Positions 42,793 through 53,259 of a stretch of DNA of 64,000 nucleotides are shown here, in pieces. This DNA comes from Nemertoderma westbladi. Its lineage: Eukaryota > Xenacoelomorpha > Nemertodermatida > Nemertodermatidae. The stretch lies in contig JAUCBJ010006228.1 of NCBI GenBank assembly GCA_032718475.1, positions 22,385 through 86,384 of the forward strand, written 5' to 3'. Numbering within the stretch: the stretch's first letter is position 1; each line of letters starts with the position of its first letter. The notes under the pieces are model-generated. The model ran no database searches and had not been told where the DNA came from. It worked only from the letters and a program-made list of their open reading frames with translations. Position numbers and translations under genes: made by a program.

Positions 42793-43334
42793 TATGACGG
42801 GATCCAGGAGGGATCCCGATTTATCCGATGTGGTAATTTAGTCCACGCGTCCCCGCCGTGTATAAGGGTGAAATAGAGTAACTGAGTTCTGAAGCTCGGT
42901 GTATAATAATAATAGGGCATAAGATATAGATATAGATATAATGTGTACAAGGCGGGATACGGTAACTAAAGTCCCGTGATCCCCTAACTAAACTAATTGA
43001 CTGTACCCTACGCTAGCACTGCTGCACTGAGATAACTGAATCACTGATTAATAGGTTATTGGTTATATTGCACGGTGGCCTTACTGCTACTCAATCGATG
43101 CCATTCCCCCCCCTCTGATTGGTTAATACCCTTGTTGGCGCCCCGTGGAGTATTCCCGTTCACTACACCTGTTCTCCCTGGGTTAGGGGTTTGGCCCCTG
43201 ACCCTCTATTGTGTGCTTCCTTCCCACTCTTATTGGGATGGCACGAGTTGGTTAATTGCCCAATCTCGTGGCTCCCAATATTGCTTATCGGCTTACAACT
43301 TTATGGGGTGTTGGCGGGATTGAATAAGCTAACA
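42793..43334 (-). repeat. 5' LTR of the 14.3-kb element (542 bp)
   Basis: Almost identical to the 3' LTR; its inner end reads CCGTCATA instead of CCGTCACA. The outer end (GCTAACA on the plus strand) joins LINE sequence at GCTCCCTCTAATG. Confidence 0.93.
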
Positions 43335-44292
43335 GCTCCCTCTAATGATTCTGAGAGTACTCCTAAGTCATCAGCAAAGTCTAGATCAGTTTGGTACTTG
43401 GCAGGATTTCCTCGACTTCTGGAGCCAGTAGGTGGAGTTATCATCACCCCATCATCATTATAATGATCTAAGGACATGCGTAGAACATAGTCAACCACAA
43501 TAATGAACAAGAATGGTGCAAGTGTGTCTCCTTGGAGGACGCCCCATAACACTTCAAATGGTTCTGTGTCACCGTCAACAGTAGACACAAATGTTGTCGA
43601 ACCATCGTATACTGATCTGATTGCTGCAATAATTTCATCAGGAATCCCATATAATGAAAGTATGCTGAACATACGTGAGCGAGAGACTGAATCAAAGGCC
43701 TTGAAGAAGTCAACAAAGATAACAGCCAGATGCCTGTCTTTCTTTTTTGATAACTCTTCAATTATCCTTCTAAGTGCCAAAATGGGCTCCATGGTCCCAC
43801 GACCTTTACGGAACCCATTCTGATTTCCACGGAGCAGTCTCTCAATGGGATCCCTGATGCGATTTAATAGAATCCTATTGTATAGCTTTGCAGCAATCGA
43901 GATCAATGAGATTCCCCGAAAAGAACCATAGAGTGTTAGGTTGCCCTTCTTGGGAACTGGCACCAACTTATTTGTTTTCATTTCTTGTGGGACTCTTGTT
44001 GTTCGGTACATGTCAACTATGATGGGATAGATGAGCCTTAAACAAATAGACATATAGACAAACAAACAAATTAAGACCTCAGGGGGAACACCATCTACTC
44101 CACTGGCACGATTGGTCTTAATGCTCTTTGCAGCAGCCTTCACTTCTGCAAAGGAGATATCGCCAATGGGAGTATCTGGGATTACAGTCTCAGACACTTT
44201 TACTTCTATAAAGTTATCAGGCAATACCCTGTCATTATTGAGGAGCTTTTCAAAGTGGGCTTTCCAACCATTGAGGCGATCGGCTGGTCAGC
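43335..44292 (-). pseudogene. LINE copy 3: reverse transcriptase N-terminal and central part
   Basis: Encodes NRASGVDGVPPEV, VPVPKKGNLTLYGSFRGISL, VIFVDFFKAFDSVSR, VLQGDTLAPFLF and LDFADDLGVLSESLEGA, after which the BEL/Pao LTR begins. A small indel (about 44045-44075) replaces the residues around FKIPECLK of copy 1. Confidence 0.85.
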
Positions 44293-44303
44293 CTGATTAG
44301 CGC

Positions 44304-45235
44304 CCTGACACACAATGGGTCATCAGTGTTGTCTAACTGTCACCTAGAGGACCAAGAGGGTGTCATAAGGGACACCGCAGCTCTTTTATTCATTAATACT
44401 TATTTATTTGTATGTAATTTTAATTAATTATTTGTATTTAATTTTACTTTATTTTAGATTTACCAATAATTAGTTTTATATATTGGTTTCTATATGACCT
44501 CATTGACTTTCATCTCGTTATACTTAGCCATAGGGTATACAGCTCCCTTACTGGTAACTAATTACTCTTATCTATATCCAGACAGCTTTATCGTTGACCT
44601 TTGACCCCCAATTAGCTTTAACCAAGCAACAGCCAATTAATAATAGTTGTATCCAAGCGCCCCGCCCCCTATCGCGACACCTCTGATTACTAATTACTCT
44701 TACCTATATCCAGCCGTCTGCAGTTCCATAGTCTGCCGCTAGAGGGCGTATGATCTGAAAATTTACATCTTCTCTAACTTTGTTATTTTCATTCCGAATA
44801 GGTTTAAACTCGGTAGGCATCTACTACGGCATAGGCCATATCTTTTGCGGAGTCATAGAGTAGTCTGAAGTTCCCCTGTCTGTCGCTAGAGGGCGTATTA
44901 TTTGAAAATTAACATCTTCTCTAGCTTTGTTATTTACAATCCGCAAAACTATGAAGTTTTATTGCTTAAGAGTTCTAAGGGGCGAGCCATGAGGCAATAT
45001 GTTTCAGACTTATTTAGATATATTATTACTTAATTTTGACCCCCCAGTCGGTATCTATTACAATATGGGCTATATCTTTTACGGAGTCACAGAGTAGTCT
45101 GAAGTTCCTCAGTTTGCCACTAGAGGGCGAAATGTCTCAAAGTGAAAACCATATAGTATTCATGAATTGGTGACTAGGCAATAATACTGCATTTTGCAAA
45201 GTTAGATCTATTGCTGACCGAACGAAAACTGCCCT
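44304..45235. other. Intergenic DNA with CTCF-like repeat motifs
   Basis: No gene seen. Three (C/T)GCCGCTAGAGGGCG-type motifs (44732, 44880, 45116) recur at ~150-240 bp spacing, flanked by CAGTTCC(A/T)TAGTCT and AAATTTACATCTTCTCTAAC, so they are relatives of the array at 16.5-17.3 kb. Confidence 0.55.
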
Positions 45236-45308
45236 GGTTCATGCGGGGTCGAACCCATGACATGCGGGAGATGTTAATTCAACGCAACCACTACACCAAG
45301 GTGGAACA
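45236..45308 (-). other. tRNA-like sequence (probable SINE head)
   Basis: On the minus strand TGGTGTAGTGGTTGCG resembles a Pol III A box and GGGTTCGACCCC a B box, ~40 nt apart. A four-pair acceptor remnant (GTTC/GAAC) can be drawn but the full cloverleaf is poor, so a tRNA-derived SINE or tRNA pseudogene is more likely than a working tRNA. Confidence 0.55.
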
Positions 45309-45344
45309 GTAACCTTCGAATTTGTTCGTTGACGTTCGAATTTG

Positions 45345-45463
45345 TAAGACTCTCATTTAAGACCTGACACAGACTATGCCTCACTGAGGCACTGAGGCAT
45401 AGACTATGCCTCTCTGAGGCATAGACTATGACTCACTGAGGCATAGTCTATGCCCCAGTGAGG
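45345..45463. repeat. Array of GAGGCATAGACTATGCCTC palindromes at a LINE 3' end
   Basis: Four to five copies of GAGGCATAGTCTATGCC(T/C)-type inverted units lie directly beyond the 3' end of LINE copy 1. Confidence 0.8.
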
Positions 45464-45484
45464 CGCTGCATTGCAGCTGCATTT

Positions 45485-47640
45485 TTAAGAATGCTGTGCC
45501 GGCTTGTCAACAAAATTGCACCGCCACAACTCCCTATCACCCATGACATTTGCTAGATCATCCGCATCTTTAAGGCCAGTGTCCTTTAAGATGCGTCTCA
45601 AGAAAGTCATGGGCTGTCCACCATGCTTATTCACTCCATGAGGCTGCCAAAGAACAAGATTATGCACTGGCTGGTCCTCACGGCGAAAGCAATGTCCTGC
45701 AAAGCGGAGGCGATTTTGTTCTAGTGTCAAGCTTGGGGGAACCAATGAGACACCTCCAATGTTATATAGTGTCTGGTTGGAGATGTGTGCATTGTACTTG
45801 ACACAATGAACCCGGCGTAGCATTCTTGTGAATGTGCCATCCAGAGATTTGGTGTCCTCAGCAGTTAAAGCCCAGCATGGACTCCCGTAGAGGAGCACTG
45901 GAACTACTGCTGCTCTAAATAATCGGACCTTAAGTTTCCGATTAATTCTCGGTGACTTCCAAATCCTGGAAAGCCCATCCAAGGCTGCCCATGCCTTTCC
46001 CTTACGTATTCGAAGGTCCTTACCTGACTTCCGGATCCATGATCCCAGGTAACAGAAGTCTTCCACATGCTCAAGCATACCATCCTTTGAGCTTATGCTC
46101 ATCCGATCAGAGACTTGCTGAGGACTTTCAAAGTTAACTGTCAGAATTTTGGTCTTTCTGGAGTTAATAAAAAGACCAACAATAGAAGCAGCATGCTCTA
46201 ATGAGCTGAGGAGCCGTTGGGCTCCCTCTAATGATTCTGAGAGTACTCCTAAGTCATCAGCAAAGTCTAGATCAGTTAGGTACTTGGCAGGATTTCCTCG
46301 ACTTCTGGAGCCAGTAGGTGGAGTTATCATCACCCCATCATCATTATAATGATCTAAGGACGTGCGTAGAACATAGTCAACCACAATAAAGAACAAGAAT
46401 GGTGCAAGTGTGTCTCCTTGGAGGACGCCCCATAACACTTCAAATGGTTCTGTGTCACCGTCAACAGTAGACACAAATGTTGTCGAACCACCGTATACTG
46501 ATCTGATTGCTGCAATAATTTCATCAGGAATCCCATATAATGAAAGTATGCTGAACATACGTGAGCGAGAGACTGAATCAAAGGCCTTGAAGAAGTCAAC
46601 AAAGATAACAGCCAGATGCCTGTCTTTCTTTTTTGATAACTCTTCAATTATCCTTCTAAGTGCCAAAATGGGCTCCATGGTCCCACGACCTTTACGGAAC
46701 CCATTCTGATTTCCACGGAGCAGTCTCTCAATGGGATCCCTGATGCGATTTAATAGAATCCTATTGTATAGCTTTGCAGCAATCGAGATCAATGAGATTC
46801 CCCGAAAAGAACCATAGAGTGTTAGGTTGCCCTTCTTGGGAACTGGCACCAACTTATTTGTTTTCATTTCTTGTGGGACTCTTGTTGTTCGGTACATGTC
46901 TACTATGATGGGATAGATGAGCTTTAAACACTCAGGTATTTTAAAGACCTCAGGGGGAACACCATCTACTCCACTGGCACGATTGGTCTTAATGCTCTTT
47001 GCAGCAGCCTTCACTTCTGCAAAGGAGATATCGCCAATGGGAATATCTGGGAGTACAGACTCAGACACTTTTACTTCTATAAAGTTATCAGGCAATACCC
47101 TGTCATTATTGAGGAGCTTTTCAAAGTGGGCTTTCCAACCATTGAGGCGATCGGCTGGTGATTCAACCTTAACCTTGGTGGTTGGTTGGCTTTTCCGCCC
47201 AGTAAGCAGATTGATCGATTTCCATGCCTGGGATGATTGCCTGCTGTCGTCAGCATCATTGATGGCATCAACCTGTTGGTTTATTAGCTCCTGTAGATTA
47301 GCAGAGTACTGCCTGTTCAGGGACCTAGATGCAGCCTTAACTGCATTCTTGGCCGCTGTAGTCTGTTTGAGTCGGGACTCTTTCTGCGCCTTATGAAGGT
47401 CATTTCGGCACTTCTGAATTTTATTGTCAGTCCAGGGGGCCCTTTTCCTGTTTCGAGGATATACAGGAACTGTTTCTGCAGCTGCTAACTTAACTGCTTC
47501 TGTAAAGGCAGTATAGCCCTCACAGTGATCTGCCGCCTCAGAGGCAAGAGCCTCATACCTGTTGCTCAGCTGTAGTGCGAAGCTGGATCTCACACTTGGC
47601 TGTTGCAACAGAGAGGACCAGTCATGCCGCGGCAATGCAG
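45485..47640 (-). pseudogene. LINE copy 1: reverse transcriptase frame (about 716 codons)
   Basis: Open from the endonuclease deletion point to the stop, so it has no start of its own. RT core ~215-500: NRASGVDGVPPEV, GISLISIAAKLYNRILLNRI, VDFFKAFDS (Asp ~347), GVLQGDTLAPFLF and LDFADDLG (~456-462). The C-terminal part has LTAEDTKSLDGTFTRMLRRV and LEQNRLRFAGHCFRREDQP. The catalytic residues are intact although the endonuclease is not, so it is dead for autonomous target-primed transposition. Confidence 0.85.
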
Positions 47641-48365
47641 ATTTCGTTGTTCCACTCCATCATTAGCTGCTTGCAGATTGTGGTAGAAATTTTCCACCTC
47701 CTCTACGGGGGCAACACTAGTTGGAGAGTAGCACACAATCAAAACCACCTTAGGAAACTTCTTAGCCAGTCTTCCAGAACATGAGAAGTGGCAACGGATG
47801 ATGCGGTTAGAGATCTGGTCTATTTTGTCCAATGCTGCATGTGCAGTTGGATTCATCAATAGACCAATTCCACCATTGCCATTATCATCTGATGACACGA
47901 GGGCGAGTCGCCAACCGCCCCCATGTCCTTAATCAGAACCTCATCAGTCTGTCCAGTCTGCATTCGGTGCTCTTGAACACCCACTGCGCTGAGAGAAAGC
48001 TTATCTGCCAAGGCAGTCAGCTCACCTTGTAGCATTGGGGACCCGTGTGTTAGGGTGTTTACTGAGGCTAGTCTTGTGACTTGCCTCAGATTCACCAATG
48101 GCTTTGTTGGTCGGGGTGGAACATGAGAGTAGCCTCCAACTCCAGAATCCCTCTCCCCATCACAATCTGGCCTTCCTGGTGACCCAGGGTTTGGGCCAGA
48201 AAGGTCATCAGGAAAGGGACTCAAAGAATTGTTGGCTGCTCTCTCTCCAGTAGGGGGTGAGACAGGCAGCCGGTCAGGAGTTAACTGACGCCTGTGAGGC
48301 CGATTGTCTCCGGTAATTCCACTGACCTCTAGTGGCCGGACCTCCGCATTGCTAATGTAATCCAT
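47641..48365 (-). pseudogene. LINE copy 1: N-terminal region and broken APE endonuclease
   Basis: Starts at an ATG at 48365 with a Pro/Asp/Ser-rich leader; then RLASVNTLTHGSPMLQGELT and VGVQEHRM give the first endonuclease motifs (Asn; Gln-Glu-His). After a 1-nt frameshift near 47920 follow GNGGIGLLMNPTAHAALDKI and FPKVVLIVCYSPTSVAPVEE. The rest of the endonuclease is missing; copy 2 at 50187-50690 retains it. Confidence 0.75.
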
Positions 48366-48984
48366 AGTGGGGGTTGGGGGGTGCTTTTTTGCCTAGTCAG
48401 CTCTCGGGCAAATACCACACCCTGGTTTGCTATTCCACAGGGTGGGTGTCGCAATGGAGTCAGATATGAGGCCCATCACCCATATCTACTCTGGCGCACA
48501 TGACCCACCATTGGCTGTTGCAGCTCATCTGCTGGGTCATGCCCTGTACCCTTGCTGCCAGGTGCAGGTCGCAGTGAAGTGCTCTCAGAGTGGACATGAG
48601 AACACTCTACTCCTGACCAGCCATTGGTAGATCACCATCTGCCTGGTCAGGCCATATACCCCTGCAGCCAAGTATATGGGTCCTTAATCCAGGACCAAGG
48701 GCGTCCTTATCCCAGAACGAAGGGGGTCCTAGTTACAGGACCAGATTTGCCCTAGTAAGAGGGTCTATTTAATAACATTTAATAACCCTACCCTGACTTG
48801 GTAATTGTCATTTTTATTTTTCGCTGTTGAATGTAGGCCTATATTTTTAGTGTTTATTAAATATGTAAAGTACCTCCATCGCCATGGATTATCATATTGT
48901 GTATTGCAAGTTGTGCAACTGGGAGACAGGGGGTTAACATGAGGCAAATCCTTTATCGGCGAATTAATATCTCGTTTCAATTTT

Positions 48985-49080
48985 AGGTTATCAATTAAGG
49001 GAAAGGAGCAGTTTACAGTGGCACGTTATTCTAACCAAAACAATATAATATACAATAGTAAATTCAATATAATAAGTTAC
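48985..49080. repeat. Solo fragment of the 8391-type terminal repeat
   Basis: CAATTAAGGGAAAGGAGCAG then TTTACAGTGGCACGTTATTC and TAACCAAAACAATATAATA match the tip of the inverted-repeat transposon, again starting at TTAAGGG. Confidence 0.7.
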
Positions 49081-49232
49081 AATTTTATTTTTGGTAACCA
49101 ATCTGGCAACTGAAGTTTTTGTTGAGGCGTGCAGACCCTAAGACGGACAGTTGTTCTGAAAACATTATAATGGCTAACATTACGCAGATGGCAGCTCAGC
49201 TAATATTTAATAAATGACATTTCAATAAGGTG

Positions 49233-49456
49233 ATATGAAAATCTGCAAAGATCTTGCCGGTATACAGAAATATAATTATTTATTAAATATCTGCAAAGAT
49301 CGTATTAAGTTCCATTCCAAATCTGCAAAGATCTTATTGATCTGGCTATTTCTGCAAAGATCTTACTAAGATTTCATTAATTCTTGCAAAGATCTTGCTA
49401 CGATTTGCAAAGATCTTAGTAAGGATCGACAAGATCGTACTAAGATCTTTGCAGAA
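49233..49456. repeat. Cluster of TCTGCAAAGATCTTA motifs
   Basis: Eight copies of (T)CTGCAAAGATCTTA(C/T), irregularly spaced by 15-45 bp and the last one inverted, lie at the broken end of LINE copy 2. Confidence 0.8.
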
Positions 49457-49469
49457 TTGTAATGATGCA

Positions 49470-50843
49470 AGACTAGGGTGTCCACAATAATGGGATGAAT
49501 GAGCTCAAATCACTCAGGAATTTTAAAGACCTCAGGGGGCACGCCATCTTGTCCACTGGCACAATTGGTCTTGATTCTCCTAGCTGTAATTTGATTTCAG
49601 CAAAGAAGATGTCACCAATCGGGATATCTGTGAGCACAGACTCAGATACATGATGAATCTCAAAATTATAAGGCAACACCATGTCATTGTTTATAAGCTT
49701 CTCAAAGTGGTCCTTCCAACCTTTTAGTCGTTCAACTGGAGATTCAGCCTTATCCTTTGTGGTTGGTTGGCTTTTCCTCCCAGTAGTGAGCAGGTTTGTT
49801 GATTTCCATGCCTTGGCTGATGCCTGCGATAATCGGCATTGTTAATGGCGATTTTATTGATTTCCATGCCTGGGCTGATGCCTGCGATAATCGGCATTGT
49901 TAATGGCATCAACCTGCTTATTGATAAGCTCCTTCAAATTATCAGAGTACTGCGTGTTAAGCTAGATGCAGCCTTAACTGCATCCTAGTCTGTCATCGTG
50001 TGTCCGAGTTGGCGGGAATCATTCTGCGCCTTGGAGAGGTCATTTCGGCACTTCTGAATTCTGTGGTCAGTCCAGGGGGCCTTTTTCCTGTTTTGAGTGT
50101 ATACAGGGACTGTTTCTACAGCTGCTACCTTAACTGCTTCTGTGAAGGCAGATTAATCGAAATTCTGCTAGCACGAAGACTAAGTCTTACCTTGTCACAA
50201 TAAGGCAGTGATCATTAGAGAAGGGTCGAAGTTTACATGTACTACAGCCTTGCACAGCGCTCCTGTATTTCGTACGAAACAGAATATGGTCTATCTGGGA
50301 CTTGTGGCCACTGGGTCCAGTGTGAGTCCATAACTTTCCAGTGCGCTTCTTGAACTGAGTACCAACCGAAACCGGTGCATTTCCAGAGATGAAATCCTGA
50401 AGATGGATGGAATTTCGGTTAACACTATTGCTATAGACCCAGGGCGATGTAGTTGATTGATGCAGACTTGCATTAAAGTCTCCCATGAAAGTTAAGAAAT
50501 CATGTTGATCCACTACAACATTAGCTGCTTGTAGATTGTGGTAGAAATTTTCCACGTCCTCTACTGGGGCAACACTAGTTGGTGAGTAGCACACAATCAG
50601 AACCACCTTAGGGAACTTCTTAGCCAGTCTTCTAGAACATGAGAAGTGGCAACGGATGATGTGGTTAGAAATTTGGTCTATTTTGTCCAATGCTGCATGT
50701 GCAGTTGGATATTCATCAATAGACCATTTCCACCATTACCACCACAATCTGCTGATTCGAGGGCGAATCGCCAACCAGCCCCCTTGTCCTTAATAAGAAC
50801 CTCATCAGTCTGTCCAGTCTGCATTCGGTGCTCTTGAATAACC
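49470..50843 (-). pseudogene. RTE-like LINE copy 2: endonuclease and start of RT
   Basis: Same family as copy 1, more diverged. The open stretch 50690-50187 holds KKFPKVVLIVCYSPTSVAPV, the FMGDFNAS, SQIDHILFRTK and FSNDHCLIV motifs (endonuclease Asp/Asn and Asp-His), which are deleted in copy 1. A ~160-bp deletion after it, then frameshifted pieces of the linker and RT start follow to ~49473. It is interrupted on its 5' side at 50843 by a ~3-kb insertion and resumes at 53902. Confidence 0.8.
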
Positions 50844-51195
50844 ACCGATGTGCTCAAAAACTTTTTTCATTGCCACCATTCGATTCACCATACCTGAAAA
50901 CCTCGAAAAACATACTTTCTTTGAATATTTTCATGTCTGTGAAGAAAATCTTGCTCGACAAACACAAAATTTCAAATTTTTATTAAAAAATGGAATTTTC
51001 AAGCCAAATTGTGAAAAATTTTTAAAATTGGATAAATCAGTCAATTTTTTAAAAATTTCAAAATTTTTTTAAGTTGTTGCCAAGACTATGCCGTATTCAT
51101 ATTTCATATCAAATATGTACTATTTTAATTGCAAATATATACTAAAAGAAAAAAGGATATTCTTTAAAACCTGTAAAATATCTTTAAAAAAAATA

Positions 51196-52960
51196 TGTTC
51201 CAGAACTTTCGGGATCAAAATTTTGCTGGGCCTTGCTACGCCTACTCTTCATCATTGCGTGCCGATGGGAAAACTCGAGCTTCTTCCACAGTGAATTATG
51301 TTGTTGGTGATGATGACAGTGAATATACCTCCAAAGCTATCAATAGTGCTTTGGCAATTTTCCTAGATGTTCGACTTACCAAAGCAACATATTTGGCCTA
51401 AATATGATATCCCACTCCATAGTGAAATCTTCATCCGATCTGGTAGCTCAGTACACTCACCCGGCTGATGATAACCGTAAGTTTGAAACCTAGGTACCGG
51501 GTTCGAGCCCCAATAGGGCCGGTTGATATTTTTCGCTATGGAGAGCATTATCATATTGTCCTATCTACATTATATATTTAAAGCAACATATCAACTTCTT
51601 CGTGCACATGCTTTAGATAACAATGCAAACTTATATCTTCTACCTTACCATCATATTAAATTAGCAAAAATGATTGTTACCCTTTAGGCATAGGTGTCAC
51701 TGATTATGGTGCATCTCTATCATTACAGAATCTATTAAACCATACAGTATCACGAATTTGTGAGTCTAGTGAGGAGGTTTTAAATTCGTGAGAGACAATA
51801 TCCCGCTTAGTTTTACACTCTAAAGCTCGTTTTGATGGAAGTACTGGACAAAGTAGATACAAACAGTCAAGTTCTTCTGATCTATCTGTTAATGATTCAA
51901 GCATCATTACTTCCAGCTTCCAGTTCCCTTACAATTTGTAGCTTATGGCGAAACATCAGAACGCCTTGTCATATGGAATAACAAACATCCATCACCCACA
52001 TTATATTTTCGCCCAATTAAGTTTAAATTTCAGCGAGAAACAGAAGACGTTATTCAATCTGAATATAAAGAACTTCGACATGAAATAGATAAACTTGAAT
52101 TTTCGAACGCTTCCCTTGATTCAAATGTTGTTCAAGTCAAGCATATTGTGGAATTTACTATGGTTGATGGTAAAATCCACAATGCACATTCTGATAAGAC
52201 TGACAGCTCACAATGTTGTTCTTTGTGTGGTGCCAAACCATCAGAAATGAACAAGTTGAATCAAGTTATTAAACGTGAGACATCTAAGAATCAATCACCA
52301 GCTATTCCATCCTGCGTCCTGTCCAACACTTCATGCATGGATACGGGTTTTTCGAATGTCTCCTCCACATATCATATAAGATCCGAGTTAAAAAATGTGC
52401 CCCTACGTAAACAAGCTCAAAGGGAAATAATTATCAGTGAGAAAAAACGTGTCAAAGCCGAATTCCGTGAGAAGTTAGGATTGATTGTTGACCAGCCAAA
52501 ATCATCAGGATCTGTCACAATAAATGAAGGAAATACAGCTACAGTAGGTGTGTCTTTCAACATCCCGAAAATGCAGCCGATATTCTGAAAAATTATATTG
52601 ATCTCATCAAACGTCTTCATATTATCCTCATTTCCCTGTCATCTGGTTTGGAAGTTGATGCTGAAAAGTTCTGCGCTCTTGAATTGTTATGCTCTTGTAA
52701 CAGCTGAGCTTTTTGTCAAGTTGTATCCTTGGTATTACATGCCCCAATCCCTTCACAAAGTTTTAATTCATGGCCATTTCGTCATATCATCTCTTACATT
52801 ACCAATTGGAATGTATAGTGAAGAGGCTATTGAAGCTCGAAATAAAGACTTTAAGGATTTCCGTCAGTATCACTCTAGAAAGTCATCTCGATTTAATACC
52901 AAACAAGATGTTATGAATCGTTTACTCCTTTACTTCAGACCCCCTCATATCATATCTTAG
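51196..52960 (+). pseudogene. Transib/RAG1-like transposase, frameshifted and SINE-interrupted
   Basis: Segments in order: AYSSSLRADGKTRASSTVNY; KATYQLLRAHALDNNANLYL (across the SINE); CYPLGIGVTDYGASLSLQNL with LLNHTVSRI; KARFDGSTGQSRYKQ (first catalytic Asp, ~51834); FTMVDGKIHNAHSDKTDSSQ then CCSLCGAKPSEMN (second Asp, ~52166, with the zinc-binding CxxC); GLIVDQPKSSGS; and WYYMPQSLHKVLIHG, LPIGMYSEEAIEARNKDFKD, FRQYHSRKSSRFNTKQDV (Glu within EARNKD, ~52832). RAG1 has the corresponding CCKPLCLM and EAGNKLFRRF-type blocks around its DDE residues. At least four frameshifts or stops, so not functional. Assignment to Transib rather than to a RAG1-like gene rests on my memory of family blocks. Confidence 0.75.
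51393..51579 (+). mobile_element. tRNA-derived SINE with 12-bp target-site duplication
   Basis: 187 bp inserted into the transposase relic; AAAGCAACATAT precedes it (51381-51392) and follows it (51580-51591). It contains TGGTAGCTCAGTACA (A box) and CCGGGTTCGAGCCCCAATAG (B box) ~45 nt apart, the Pol III promoter of a tRNA. The transposase frame matches up across the insertion. Confidence 0.8.
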
Positions 52961-53259
52961 ACAAGAACGCATCAAACACAAGTCAAAAGCAGTACCGAAA
53001 GACGCAATTGATTTGCTGAAACCATTTGATCCAAATGCAATATTTTAGGTATTCTTCAGGATTTACTGGTTTATATGGCCTCCAGGATTATAACAACTAA
53101 AAAGCCAAACTAACGCTGTCATTATCTGGTTTACATGGCCTCCAGAAGCATCCCAAAAAGCCAATATCTCTGCCATCCTGCATCACGTTGACGTTGTGGT
53201 AGGGCTTAAAGCTGGAGATGCACTTCAGCTGAACAAAGTATGCAGGAAGACCTTACAAT

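Larger units (their letters stand above)
29027..43334 (-). mobile_element. Complete 14.3-kb BEL/Pao LTR retrotransposon with two extra 3' ORFs
   Basis: Bounded by LTRs at 42793-43334 (5') and 29027-29569 (3') and flanked by the duplication GCTCC (29022-29026 and 43335-43339). Order on the minus strand: ORF1, ORF2, pol (gag, protease, RT, RNase H, integrase), hairpin/purine tract, 66-bp minisatellite, ORF3 (exonuclease-like), ORF4 (triple zinc knuckle), GGGGGGGAG polypurine tract, 3' LTR. Most described BEL/Pao elements are well under 10 kb and have one long ORF. LTR identity is above 99%, so it inserted recently. I could not find a clear tRNA primer-binding site after the 5' LTR. Confidence 0.9.
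28358..44292 (-). mobile_element. RTE-like LINE copy 3, split by the 14.3-kb BEL/Pao element
   Basis: Minus-strand LINE in two pieces (44292 to 43335 and 29026 to about 28378), nearly identical to LINE copy 1 (45464-48780). The pieces meet exactly at the BEL/Pao target site. CTGATTAGCGC occurs just outside both ends (28347-28357 and 44293-44303), a candidate 11-bp target duplication of the LINE itself. The copy is 5'-truncated and has a ~125-bp internal deletion near 28865 and a small indel near 44050. Confidence 0.8.
45464..48780 (-). mobile_element. RTE-like LINE copy 1, near full length
   Basis: Minus strand. A ~400-nt 5' region (48780-48366), an N-terminal frame with endonuclease motifs (48365 to ~47920), a frameshift, more endonuclease to ~47640 where the catalytic GDFN...SDH part is deleted, then an uninterrupted RT frame to 45485 and a short 3' end. 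FADD active site, the FxYLGSW and RLRFAGHC motifs and the APE-type endonuclease point to the RTE clade. It shows the empty target site of the BEL/Pao insertion at 46218-46230. Confidence 0.85.

Noticed and set aside
51430-51530. Working tRNA gene
   Set aside because: A and B boxes are present but the acceptor stem does not form, and the unit has a 12-bp duplication and non-tRNA flanks, so it is a SINE.
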